Shown here piece after piece: positions 5,795 through 13,282 of a DNA stretch of 16,605 bases. Position numbers and translations under genes: made by a program. Source of the stretch: an uncultured Treponema sp. (GTDB lineage Bacteria; Spirochaetota; Spirochaetia; Treponematales; Treponemataceae); contig CALGGS010000109.1 in assembly GCA_937915735.1 (NCBI GenBank), forward strand, positions 1-16,605. Reading direction: 5' to 3'. The notes below the pieces were generated by a model. It saw only the letters and a program-made list of their open reading frames with translations. It made no database searches and had not been told where the DNA came from. Each line of letters starts with the position of its first letter. The stretch's first letter is position 1.

Positions 5795-7034
5795 TTACTC
5801 TACCGTGATGTGCGCTTCGTACGAGTAGTATTCGTACTGGGCTGAACTTTCTTCCGTGGCTTCCACGATGACTTTTTTCACAATCAGCGAGATGTCGTAA
5901 GTTCCTGCTGCCGCTCCACGCGTGTTGAATGTGAAAATGTTTTCGCTTGTGTAGGTTTCTTCTCCGTCAAGCTTCCAGGTGTAGCTTTCGTAGCCTTCTT
6001 CAGCGGTAAAGGTGTAGATGATGATTCCCTTGTCACTGTCTGTTTCGTCTTTATCTATTGTTACGTTTATGTCGCTGGATTCTTCCACGGTGATGGTTAC
6101 AGAAATGGATGCAACTGGAACTTCTTTCCATTTTGCGTAAAGTGTAAGCTCTGCCGTTACGGGAGAGTCAAAATCGTAGGGAGTTTCGGAAAGGGTCTCG
6201 CCTCCGTCCTCTGATGTGTACCAGCCTTCAAAGAAATAGGACGCGGTCTCGCTGGAGGCTTTTGCGGGTTCTTCCGGCTCCGCAAGTTTTTCCCCTTCTG
6301 CGCAGGAGTCAGGGGCGGTGTAGCCTTCTTTCCACTGACCGCCGTTCAGCTCAAAGGTTATGGTGTATTCCGTCGGCTCGGCTGGTTCTTCCGGTTCAGG
6401 CTCGGTCGGGTCAACTGGTTCGCTTGGTTCAACTGGTTCGCTTGGTTCAACTGGTTCGCTTGGTTCAACTGGTTCTGGCTCAACAGGCTCAGGTTCATCG
6501 GGGATAGGCGTTGGCTCGGTTGGTTCAGGCTCAGTCGGTTCGGACGGTTCTTCCGGTTCAGGCTCGGACGGGTCAACCGGTTCGGCTGGCTCAGTTTTCT
6601 TCATCACTAGGGAAAGGCTGTTCTCACCTTCCTGGATTGTGATTTCTTCGGATCTTCCCGTGTAGAGGATCTGCTTTCCGTCATTTTCAATTTTGTAAGC
6701 GGTGGCCTCGGCGTACACTTTTGTCTCTGCGGGAATGTCGGTAAAGGTCACGCTGGCGCCTTCCGTGACGGGGAGAGTTTCTTTTGCGGCGTAGCCGCCC
6801 TTCAGCTCAACCTCAAAGTAAAGGCTCCCCCCCCATCTCTTCCCCGGTAATCGCGCGGGAGGCTGAGGCGGCCTGTGACCGGGACGCGAGGGCGATTTTT
6901 TCCGCCGTTTCTCCGTCAATGCGGAATGTAATCCTGCCGGCCCCGCCGTTCTCAAGAAGCGAGCAGCCTGTAATAAAAAGCACCGCAGAAGAAAGCGTAA
7001 GCAGCAGGGCTTTCATTTTCCGTGTGAACTTCAT
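5795..7034 (-). CDS. Surface lipoprotein with Pro-Glu repeats and InlB-like repeat, frameshifted at a C8 run
   Basis: Starts at ATG 7034 with AAGGAGAA 6 nt upstream. The signal ends in a lipobox (LFITG-C24). The opening frame ends at 6813 after residue 73. With one base removed from the run of eight C (6827..6834) it reads on as …EEMGGSLYFEVELKGG… and gives 412 aa. Next come a small beta domain, a flexible Pro-Glu spacer (PSEPVE-type repeats, about residues 160-220), a Listeria-Bacteroides repeat (TITFELNGGQW…FEGWYTSEDGG…LTLYAKW) and a C-terminal beta domain resembling PKD/Ig folds (YESYTWKLDGEE). Role inferred as a surface-exposed adhesive or structural lipoprotein; no enzyme signature seen. 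It is the first gene of an operon with the DGR target. As assembled it would yield only a short lipopeptide. Confidence 0.82.
6411..6474. repeat. 18-bp tandem repeat encoding the Pro-Glu spacer
   Basis: Three identical abutting copies of TCAACTGGTTCGCTTGGT (6411, 6429, 6447), then a partial fourth. On the coding strand it encodes repeated PSEPVE. The unit keeps frame, so copy-number change would only lengthen or shorten the spacer. Confidence 0.9.
6827..6834. repeat. C8/G8 homopolymer at the frameshift in the Pro-Glu lipoprotein gene
   Basis: Eight C on the plus strand (eight G in the coding strand). Seven would keep the lipoprotein in frame (GEEMGGSLYFEVE); eight ends it after four more residues (GEPLL). 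A run of this length is prone to slippage in cells and to miscounting by sequencers. Confidence 0.85.
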
Positions 7035-7216
7035 CTGGTTTTCTCCTTTTTTGGATTGTATCTATGTAAATCCCTTCCGATGACTTTATATTTAGTATCG
7101 CACAGAAAGAAAAATAATGCACCACCCAGAAGTGTGGTTTTTGCAAAAAAAAATAGATTATTGTGCGCGGAAATGACGCTACTCAACGAACTTTTTGGTC
7201 AGCCCCATTCAGTAGA

Positions 7217-7246
7217 CCTGTTCAGAAACTGAAGTTTCCGAACAGG
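7217..7246 (-). terminator. Hairpin downstream of the chemotaxis-protein gene
   Basis: CCTGTTCGGAAACT pairs with AGTTTCTGAACAGG (13 of 14, 2-nt loop), starting 30 nt after the stop at 7276. No T-run follows on the minus strand; on the plus strand TTTAGTGTTTTTT follows the stem. Terminator function for minus-strand transcription is thus only probable. The rest of 7035..7275 holds the ribosome binding site of the lipoprotein operon and no further gene that I can support. Confidence 0.5.
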
Positions 7247-7275
7247 TTTAGTGTTTTTTAATCGTCTACTACTTT

Positions 7276-9077
7276 TTAGACCGTAAACTGGTCAATTTGA
7301 CTTCCCATCTTGTCGATTGAGTTTTTTACCCGGTTGGAAACATCAGTGAGCATTGTTCCAGTCTCATTAATCTGTTGGGCACCTATATGCATTTCGTCCA
7401 TGCTCTGCTTCATCACGATAGTGACATCCTGCAGATGCTGAACTTCTTCAAGAATCATCTTGTTTCCTTCATTCATTTCTGCCGAAGCATTACGAACTTC
7501 TATAGTTGAGTCATTCATTAATTTTAGAGCTTCCGTAATCTGCCTAGAGCCTTCGTTTTGCTCTTCCATCGCGGAACGAATCTGCATTACAAGCTGATCC
7601 GTGGCATGCAACTCTTCCTGAACTTGAGCGAAAACCTGACTTGACTCAGTAGAAGCGGAAACAACATTGACAATGGCCTCCTTAATCTGATTAAGCTGCT
7701 GCCCGATAGTTTTTGACTGTGCAGTGGAAGTTTCTGACAATTTTCTAATTTCATCTGCGACAACAGCAAATCCCTTTCCTGCCTCTCCGGCATGAGCAGC
7801 CTCTATCGCGGCATTCATTGTAAGAAGATTTGTTTCGCTCGCAATGCTTGCGATTGCCATATTTGCTTCCTGAAGCATCTTAGACTGCTGATCGATTTCC
7901 TGAACGCGCTCACTTACAACCGCAAGTTTTTCAAATCCATGGTGAGAGTGCTCCTGCAAATCACCAAATGACTTGCTCATTTTTTCCATTGAGGTATTCA
8001 CAGAGCGGATGTTTCCTATCATTTCCTCAACCGCCGCACTTGCTTCCGTTACGCCAGATGACTGGTTTTCAATCATGTTATTGAGGGCTGAGATATTCGC
8101 AGAAATTTCATCAACCGCACCGGCCGTATCAAGCATTTCCTTGCTGTCTTTCATATGACTGATAATCATCTGCAATTTTTCAGAGAATGCGTTGAAGCCA
8201 TGAACCACGTCACCGATTTCGTCATGAACTGTCACCGTAATACGCTTAGTCAAATCAGCTTCGCCAGAGCAAATATCTTCGAGAGTCGCTTTTACCGTTT
8301 TCAGCGGAAAATAGATGTTCAAATAATTTTGCCCAAGAAGGACAGAGTCGGTCTCATAAATTTCACCTTTTACTTCAACATGCTGTATAACTTCATTATT
8401 CGTAATCTTTGAGCCAGCCCAAGACTTTCCGTTGGAATCTTTTATTGTGCTGGAAACTCTGGTATCGCCTTCAATAATGGAGATTTCTATGTTATAGATG
8501 TTCTGCATGTGATCGACAAAACTTTGCTTTGAAAGATCGTAACCGGCCACAAGAGCACCTTTTAGATTTCCGCCTGAATCTTTGATTGCAGAGGAGGCCA
8601 GCATGGAATATCCGATAATTCCAGATTTTGATTCGTAAGTTTTCGCCTCACTCATCCCTTCCCGGACAATATCTTTTACACAGGCCATGTCAGAAATATC
8701 TGTACCCTTATAGAAAGTGCGCCGCTACCTGCTATAACCCGTCCCCGCTCATCAGTAACGAACATAATATCATTTCCGACGATTTTTCGCTTTTGCTCAG
8801 CCAAGTCTCCAATGATGGATGCGTCCCCTTCTTCCATTGCCTCAATAAAATTCGGGCGGCCAGAAAGAGCCACAACCGCATTTCTTAGAATAATGTTGCG
8901 GTTGTTTAAATTATTTAAGATTCCCCTCTGGACTGTCTCCAAATTCATCTTTACATTCGCGCCGAATTCGCTCTTAAATTCTTGAAGACACATTATTTCA
9001 ACTGCAAGAGCTGAGATAACAATGGACAGACCTACAAGAATTCCCATCTTGACCGAAAGTTTAATACCCTTTTTCAT
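7276..9077 (-). pseudogene. Methyl-accepting chemotaxis protein, frameshifted and lacking the second membrane segment
   Basis: Starts at ATG 9077 with TTGGAG upstream. The first 125 or so residues include one membrane helix (about 11-30) and the start of a Cache-like periplasmic sensor. The frame is lost near 8715..8722; one extra T in the short CTTTC stretch would join …IAGSGALF to YKGTDISDMACVKD… and give about 600 aa. The rest continues the sensor, then runs straight from YFPLK into the end of a HAMP-like region (SGEADLTKRI) with no second membrane helix. The cytoplasmic signalling domain follows and is well kept (ETNLLTMNAAIEAAHAGEAGKGFAVVADEIRKLSE, the CheA/CheW contact tip). Without the second helix the tip could not reach the cytoplasm, so the gene is probably dead even if the frameshift is an artefact. 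No C-terminal receptor-tethering pentapeptide is seen. Confidence 0.85.
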
Positions 9078-9132
9078 AAAATTACTCCAAAAAGAATTTA
9101 CACTTTATTTTAAGGGTAAAATTCAAAAGGGA

Positions 9133-9258
9133 ATCTCTAAAAATTGCAATTTTTAGAGATAACTCTGAAAGAGCGATGTTTTAAGTCGTGACATTACAAC
9201 GACTTAAAACTCGTCGGCATTCTCTAGAAATACACATTAGTGGATTTCTAGAGATGCC
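9133..9258. repeat. Three consecutive strong hairpins between kinase and chemotaxis genes
   Basis: First, a 28-bp perfect palindrome at 9133..9160 (ATCTCTAAAAATTGCAATTT and its mirror). Second, GTTTTAAGTCGT/ACGACTTAAAAC with a 9-nt loop at 9178..9210. Third, GGCAT-TCTCTAGAAAT/ATTTCTAGAGATGCC with a 12-nt loop and one bulge at 9216..9258. They fill most of the gap 9078..9335, in which no gene is seen. None is followed by a clear T-run. The first and third begin with the same TCTCTA motif, suggesting a composite intergenic repeat element. Confidence 0.75.
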
Positions 9259-9335
9259 CAAAATTGTCTAACAAAAACTAAATGAGTTCTAAAATTTTGC
9301 GCGGTCACATTGCATCTAAGGTGAAGCCAAAAGCC

Positions 9336-12300
9336 CTATAATAATTCTTCCAGAGTTTCAAAAAGCACGTCCGGCTGAACAGGCTTTGTCAAATGGGCGT
9401 TCAGGCCCGCCTGTAAGCTCCGCTGTACATCCTCGTCAAAGGCATTGGCCGTAAGCGCGATAATAGGAATCTGCTTTGCGTCTGAACGGTCAAGTTTTCT
9501 GATTTCGGCAGTGGCTTCAAGACCGTCCATTTCCGGCATACGCATGTCCATGAGGATTGCGCTGTAATATCCTTCTTCATGATTTTTGAACATTTCCAGG
9601 GCGATTTTTCCGTTTTCAGCATGGTCGGCTTCGATGTCCCGCATTTTCAGCACTTCCATCATAATCTGGGCGTTCACGTCCATATCCTCGGCAAGGAGAA
9701 CGCGTTTTCCGCTCAAATCCGCCTTGGGCTTTGACTTAGAATTTTTTGTCCTTTTCTTTTTAAGGGCATTCTTAAACTCATCAATAAGAGCTTCGCTGAA
9801 AATCGGCTTTGCGATAAAACTGTCAACTCCAGCAGCAAGAGCTTCTTCCAGAATGTCGTCCCAATTATAAGCTGTAAGAATAATGATTGCACTCTCGTCC
9901 CCTGTCACCCTGCGGATTTGCCGAGTAGTCTCAACGCCGTCCATCTCTGGCATTTTCCAGTCTACGATAATTAGATTATAGGCTTCACGGCGGGCATGAC
10001 GCAATTTTACCATTTCCACGGCCTGGGCACCAGAAAGGGCTGTTTCAACGGCAATTCCGGCGTTTTCAAGGACAAGTTTTGCGTGTTCGGCCGCCACTTC
10101 ATCATCATCAATCACAAGGACTGTCATTTCGTTAGGATGAATCTCGATTTCACCGTCATTTTCAGGTTTTCTTTCGGAATCCTGCAGGGTAAGGGTGACT
10201 GTAAAGGTCGTGCCCTTGTCTTTTTCGCTCTCAACCTCAATCTTTCCGTTCATCATCTCCACGATACTCTTGGTGATTGCCATGCCAAGCCCGGAAGAGC
10301 CATACTTGTTCGTAGAGCTTGCGTTTTCCTGACTGAAAGCCTCAAAAAGTTTGGGAAGATATTCCTTGCTCATGCCGATTCCAGTGTCAGAAATCGTAAA
10401 GCGCAAGGTTGATTTTTTGTCGAAACTGGCAGTTTTTTCAGCGGTAAGCTCAACTTTTCCTCCTTTGGGAGTAAATTTAACGGCATTTCCAAGAATATTA
10501 ATGAGAACCTGACGGATTTTCATGTCATCGCCGATATAGTAATCATCAATATGCCCCTTAATATGGCAGTTGTATTCAAGGCCTTTCTCATTACACTGAC
10601 CGCTCGCAATGGTATTCACCTGCTCAAGCATCTTTGAAAAAGAAAATTCTTCGTTACGAATGACAAGGCGTCCGCTTTCAATGCGGCTCATGTCAAGGAT
10701 GTCGTTTATAAGGCCCAGCAGATGCTCCGCCGATGAGCCGATTCTTTCCAGATAGCCCCTGGCTTTGGGAGAAAGGTCTTTTTCGTGCAGGGCAAGGCTG
10801 TCAAGCCCGATGATTGCGTTCATAGGAGTGCGGATTTCGTGGCTCATACTGGAAAGGAAGATGGTCTTTGCCTTGCTTGCCTCTTCTGCGGTTTTTAGGG
10901 CATCGGAAAGGGCAGCGCTTCTTGCAAGGGAATCCCGCATTTCCTCGTCGATGTCTGTAAAGCCCAGACCTACGATGTGAATTTTCTTGTCGCCTTCTTC
11001 GCCGTCATTTTTAACACCGGCCATTTTCAGCATCTCATAACTTTCTTTATCGTCCCGGTTCACTAAGTAGCGGATTGAGAAGGTCAGGGATTTTTCAAGA
11101 TTTGCGCGGATATGTTCCGGCGTAATGAATGAAAGGAATTTTTCCTTGTAGTCAGCGGTGACATATTTTTCGGCATAATCCGCAAATGTCTCAAAGAAAG
11201 GAATTTTCTCCCCGACATTAAAAGGCAGGGGAACAGCGTTTCCTTTTCGGTAACAGGTGGCGATTCCAGTTTCAAGGTCAAGATAGTAAACGCTGCGGTA
11301 GTCGCTGGCAAGGGCCGTAATCATGCCCGCCTGCTCGTTGCGCTTTTTTTCCTGCCGCGCAATCTGCTGTTGCAGGGCAAGCTGCTCTTCCAGTTCCTGC
11401 TGCTGGACACGGTTTTCTGCGTCGGCGATTTCTTTTTGAAGGGTAATGCTGGCCGTTTTTTTCATTTGCCTGAACATCATCACGAAAAGCGCGATTAAAA
11501 AAGCCGCCACCAAAAGGGACATAAAAAGACTTCGGCTGATTATTCCCGTTGATATAGAAGAAATCTGCTCGCTGATGACGCTTTCACGAATAAGGTAGGT
11601 AAGCATCCAGTCCGTGTTCGGAATCGGAACATAGTACATGGTGTCAAGGATGCCTTTGTAGGTAAATGAAACGAAACCTTCCTTTCGCTGAACAAAATCC
11701 TCGTGAAGTTTTTCAGCGGAAAAATTCCCCTCAAAGATTGCATTGCTCAAAGCCGGAAAGAGGTTGCTTTCTGTGGCACTGCCCCCAAGAACCTCATTTG
11801 TAAGGGGAAAACCTTCCTGAGTGTAGATATTACAGAAAGTCGTGACCCTGCCCCCCTGCCCGATTTGCAGGGAAAAGCCTTCCAGAAGCCGGTTTATGTT
11901 GATTTCCATAAAGCAAACCACCAGCGTCTGTCCGTTAAAGGGAAGGTGATCTACAGGACTTGCGATAATTACCGTGCGGTTTTTGCTGTGGGAATTTTTA
12001 AGGGAGATTTCCGGCTCGGAAAGTTTTTTGTAGTCAAAATTGTAAAGGTCAATGTCGCTCCGCGTGCCCCGGGATGTATAAATAAGACCGTTTGAATCTA
12101 CAAAGGCGAATTTTTCAAGACCGTAAAGCTGCTTCATGCGGGCTTGGTATGCCTGTAATTTTGACACGGAAGAAAGGTCGGATTTTTCAAGAAGCCCGAT
12201 TGCCACATCCAAATCGCTTATATAGTCGGCAAGTTTTCCCGAAACGACTTGCTCACGGCGGGTGGCAAGCTCGTCAAGATAAAGGAGACTGACATTCCGG

Positions 12301-12425
12301 ACGGCTTTTTCAGTATCAACGCTGGCACTTTTTCCTGTCCAGAGAGTTCCGAATACAAGAAAAAGAAGTGCAAGCACGCTGCCAGTTAATGTCACTCCCG
12401 TAATACCGATTCGTTTTATTTTCAT
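9336..12425 (-). CDS. Membrane hybrid sensor histidine kinase with two C-terminal receiver domains
   Basis: A 1029-aa protein starting at ATG 12425 with AAGGAGAA 10 nt upstream. Domains in order: membrane helix about 9-30; extracytoplasmic Cache-type sensor about 31-295; second helix about 297-318; a Gln/Glu-rich coiled coil about 330-365; a PAS-like region about 370-500; dimerisation/phosphoacceptor domain with H529 in SSMSHEIRTPMN; ATPase domain with N box (QVLINILGNAVKFT), DTGIGM and GSSGLGMAIT; receiver 1 with D822 (IVDWKMPEMDG); receiver 2 with D960 (LMDMRMPEMDG). It should autophosphorylate on H529 and pass phosphate to one or both receivers; no phosphotransfer (Hpt) domain or DNA-binding output is present in it, so a partner elsewhere is expected. 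All catalytic residues seem intact. The signal sensed is unknown. Confidence 0.96.
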   Translation of the reverse strand: MKIKRIGITGVTLTGSVLALLFLVFGTLWTGKSASVDTEKAVRNVSLLYLDELATRREQVVSGKLADYISDLDVAIGLLEKSDLSSVSKLQAYQARMKQLYGLEKFAFVDSNGLIYTSRGTRSDIDLYNFDYKKLSEPEISLKNSHSKNRTVIIASPVDHLPFNGQTLVVCFMEININRLLEGFSLQIGQGGRVTTFCNIYTQEGFPLTNEVLGGSATESNLFPALSNAIFEGNFSAEKLHEDFVQRKEGFVSFTYKGILDTMYYVPIPNTDWMLTYLIRESVISEQISSISTGIISRSLFMSLLVAAFLIALFVMMFRQMKKTASITLQKEIADAENRVQQQELEEQLALQQQIARQEKKRNEQAGMITALASDYRSVYYLDLETGIATCYRKGNAVPLPFNVGEKIPFFETFADYAEKYVTADYKEKFLSFITPEHIRANLEKSLTFSIRYLVNRDDKESYEMLKMAGVKNDGEEGDKKIHIVGLGFTDIDEEMRDSLARSAALSDALKTAEEASKAKTIFLSSMSHEIRTPMNAIIGLDSLALHEKDLSPKARGYLERIGSSAEHLLGLINDILDMSRIESGRLVIRNEEFSFSKMLEQVNTIASGQCNEKGLEYNCHIKGHIDDYYIGDDMKIRQVLINILGNAVKFTPKGGKVELTAEKTASFDKKSTLRFTISDTGIGMSKEYLPKLFEAFSQENASSTNKYGSSGLGMAITKSIVEMMNGKIEVESEKDKGTTFTVTLTLQDSERKPENDGEIEIHPNEMTVLVIDDDEVAAEHAKLVLENAGIAVETALSGAQAVEMVKLRHARREAYNLIIVDWKMPEMDGVETTRQIRRVTGDESAIIILTAYNWDDILEEALAAGVDSFIAKPIFSEALIDEFKNALKKKRTKNSKSKPKADLSGKRVLLAEDMDVNAQIMMEVLKMRDIEADHAENGKIALEMFKNHEEGYYSAILMDMRMPEMDGLEATAEIRKLDRSDAKQIPIIALTANAFDEDVQRSLQAGLNAHLTKPVQPDVLFETLEELL

Positions 12426-12449
12426 AAGTCCGAAATTCTCCTTGCGGAA

Positions 12450-12458
12450 AGTATAACA
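12450..12458 (-). promoter_or_regulatory. Extended -10 promoter of the hybrid kinase gene
   Basis: TGTTATACT on the minus strand fits the extended TGnTATAAT-type -10, about 25 nt before the kinase ATG. No convincing -35 is visible at the proper spacing, as is usual for extended -10 promoters. Confidence 0.45.
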
Positions 12459-12503
12459 TGAATCGGAATTATTTAATAGAAGAAAAAACGAGGCAGAATC
12501 GGC

Positions 12504-13139
12504 CTATTTTTTTTCATCTGATGAAGAATCCTTGTGACGATTATCGAAGTAACCTCCAGCTTCCAGATAGCGTCTTCTAGTACGGATAAGCTCTATAAGC
12601 TCCTGATACATGTTATAATCTATTTCAAGGGACATGGGAAGCAGGAAAAATTCAGTCTCATCGCAATAGCGCTCGATGAATTTCGGGTCGGTCACGAAGC
12701 CCAAAGAAATCATATTTGAGATTCGGTCGGCACACTTCAGTATTTTTGCCTTCTGACTGCCCTTGTTAATAATTCTCCGCAGAAACTGAGTCTTGCTTTC
12801 ATCTTCCTGCCGGGTGACTTCAAGCACAAGGTCGAGCACTGCCTGTCCATCTGAGTCCGCATTGATGATTTCGTTTCGGTCAAAGTCAGGAATATCCTCA
12901 ACGGTGTCGTGAACAAGGGCTGCTTTGAGCAAAACGGAGTCGATATAGCCGTAGTCAATGAGGATTCCCAGCGTGTCAATCTGATGGCGGAACATATTTC
13001 CGCCGGCATGTCTACCTTTGCCGATTAAGCCTGTAGAAAGCTGCATATAAGGAGCCAGCACAATGTGTTTCAATTGCTGCATGTGTTCCTTGTCCATCTG
13101 CTCAGGTTTTTCGGTTTTCATCTCATACTTACTAGCCAT
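12504..13139 (-). CDS. HD-domain hydrolase resembling the (p)ppGpp hydrolase half of RelA/SpoT
   Basis: I chose ATG 13139 (211 aa) because GGAGGAG lies just before it; an ATG four codons upstream (13151) also opens the frame. Counting from the upstream ATG, metal-binding HD motifs are H56 (MFRHQID), H81-D82 (ALVHDTVED) and D142 (LKCADRISNM), in the spacing and sequence style of RelA/SpoT and small alarmone hydrolases. There is no synthetase, TGS or ACT domain, and the length is right for a stand-alone hydrolase. It is soluble and highly charged at both ends. Substrate (ppGpp or another nucleotide) cannot be told from sequence. It follows valS after a 131-bp gap containing a long hairpin, so read-through from valS is possible but uncertain. 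Confidence 0.82.
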   Translation of the reverse strand: MASKYEMKTEKPEQMDKEHMQQLKHIVLAPYMQLSTGLIGKGRHAGGNMFRHQIDTLGILIDYGYIDSVLLKAALVHDTVEDIPDFDRNEIINADSDGQAVLDLVLEVTRQEDESKTQFLRRIINKGSQKAKILKCADRISNMISLGFVTDPKFIERYCDETEFFLLPMSLEIDYNMYQELIELIRTRRRYLEAGGYFDNRHKDSSSDEKK

Positions 13140-13156
13140 ACGCTCCTCCATGAATT

Positions 13157-13230
13157 AAATTCCTCACAGAGCTAAAGAGGACACAGAGAAAAAAACACTC
13201 TGTGAACTCTGTGTCCTCCGTGAGGAATTT
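13157..13230. repeat. Long hairpin from a dispersed 'CTCTGTG' inverted repeat (copy 1)
   Basis: AAATTCCTCAC pairs perfectly with GTGAGGAATTT (outer 11 bp), and GAGGACACAGAG with CTCTGTGTCCTC (inner 12 bp). A related copy lies at 16069..16172. It fills the gap between the HD gene and valS and may also act as a transcription barrier; T6 follows the stem on the plus strand only. Confidence 0.8.
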
Positions 13231-13251
13231 TTTATTGTAACCCGAAAAATA

Positions 13252-13280
13252 TAATTCGCGTTAATTAGTGTAATTCGTGT
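13252..13280. repeat. Short tandem repeat TAATTCGTGT next to the valS stop
   Basis: Three 9-10 bp units: TAATTCGCGT, TAATTAGTG, TAATTCGTGT. They abut the valS stop codon (13283) and carry no gene. Origin and function unknown. Confidence 0.5.
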
Positions 13281-13282
13281 CT

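Noticed and set aside
6214..6665. Plus-strand open frames rich in Ser/Gly or Arg/Leu
   Set aside because: They are shadows of the Pro-Glu repeat coding sequence on the other strand and have no start signals.
6839..6955. Possible separate start for the Pro-Glu protein at 6955
   Set aside because: The residues before 6839 in that frame (Arg/Pro-rich) are out-of-frame reading of the true signal-peptide region; the real start is the lipoprotein ATG at 7034.
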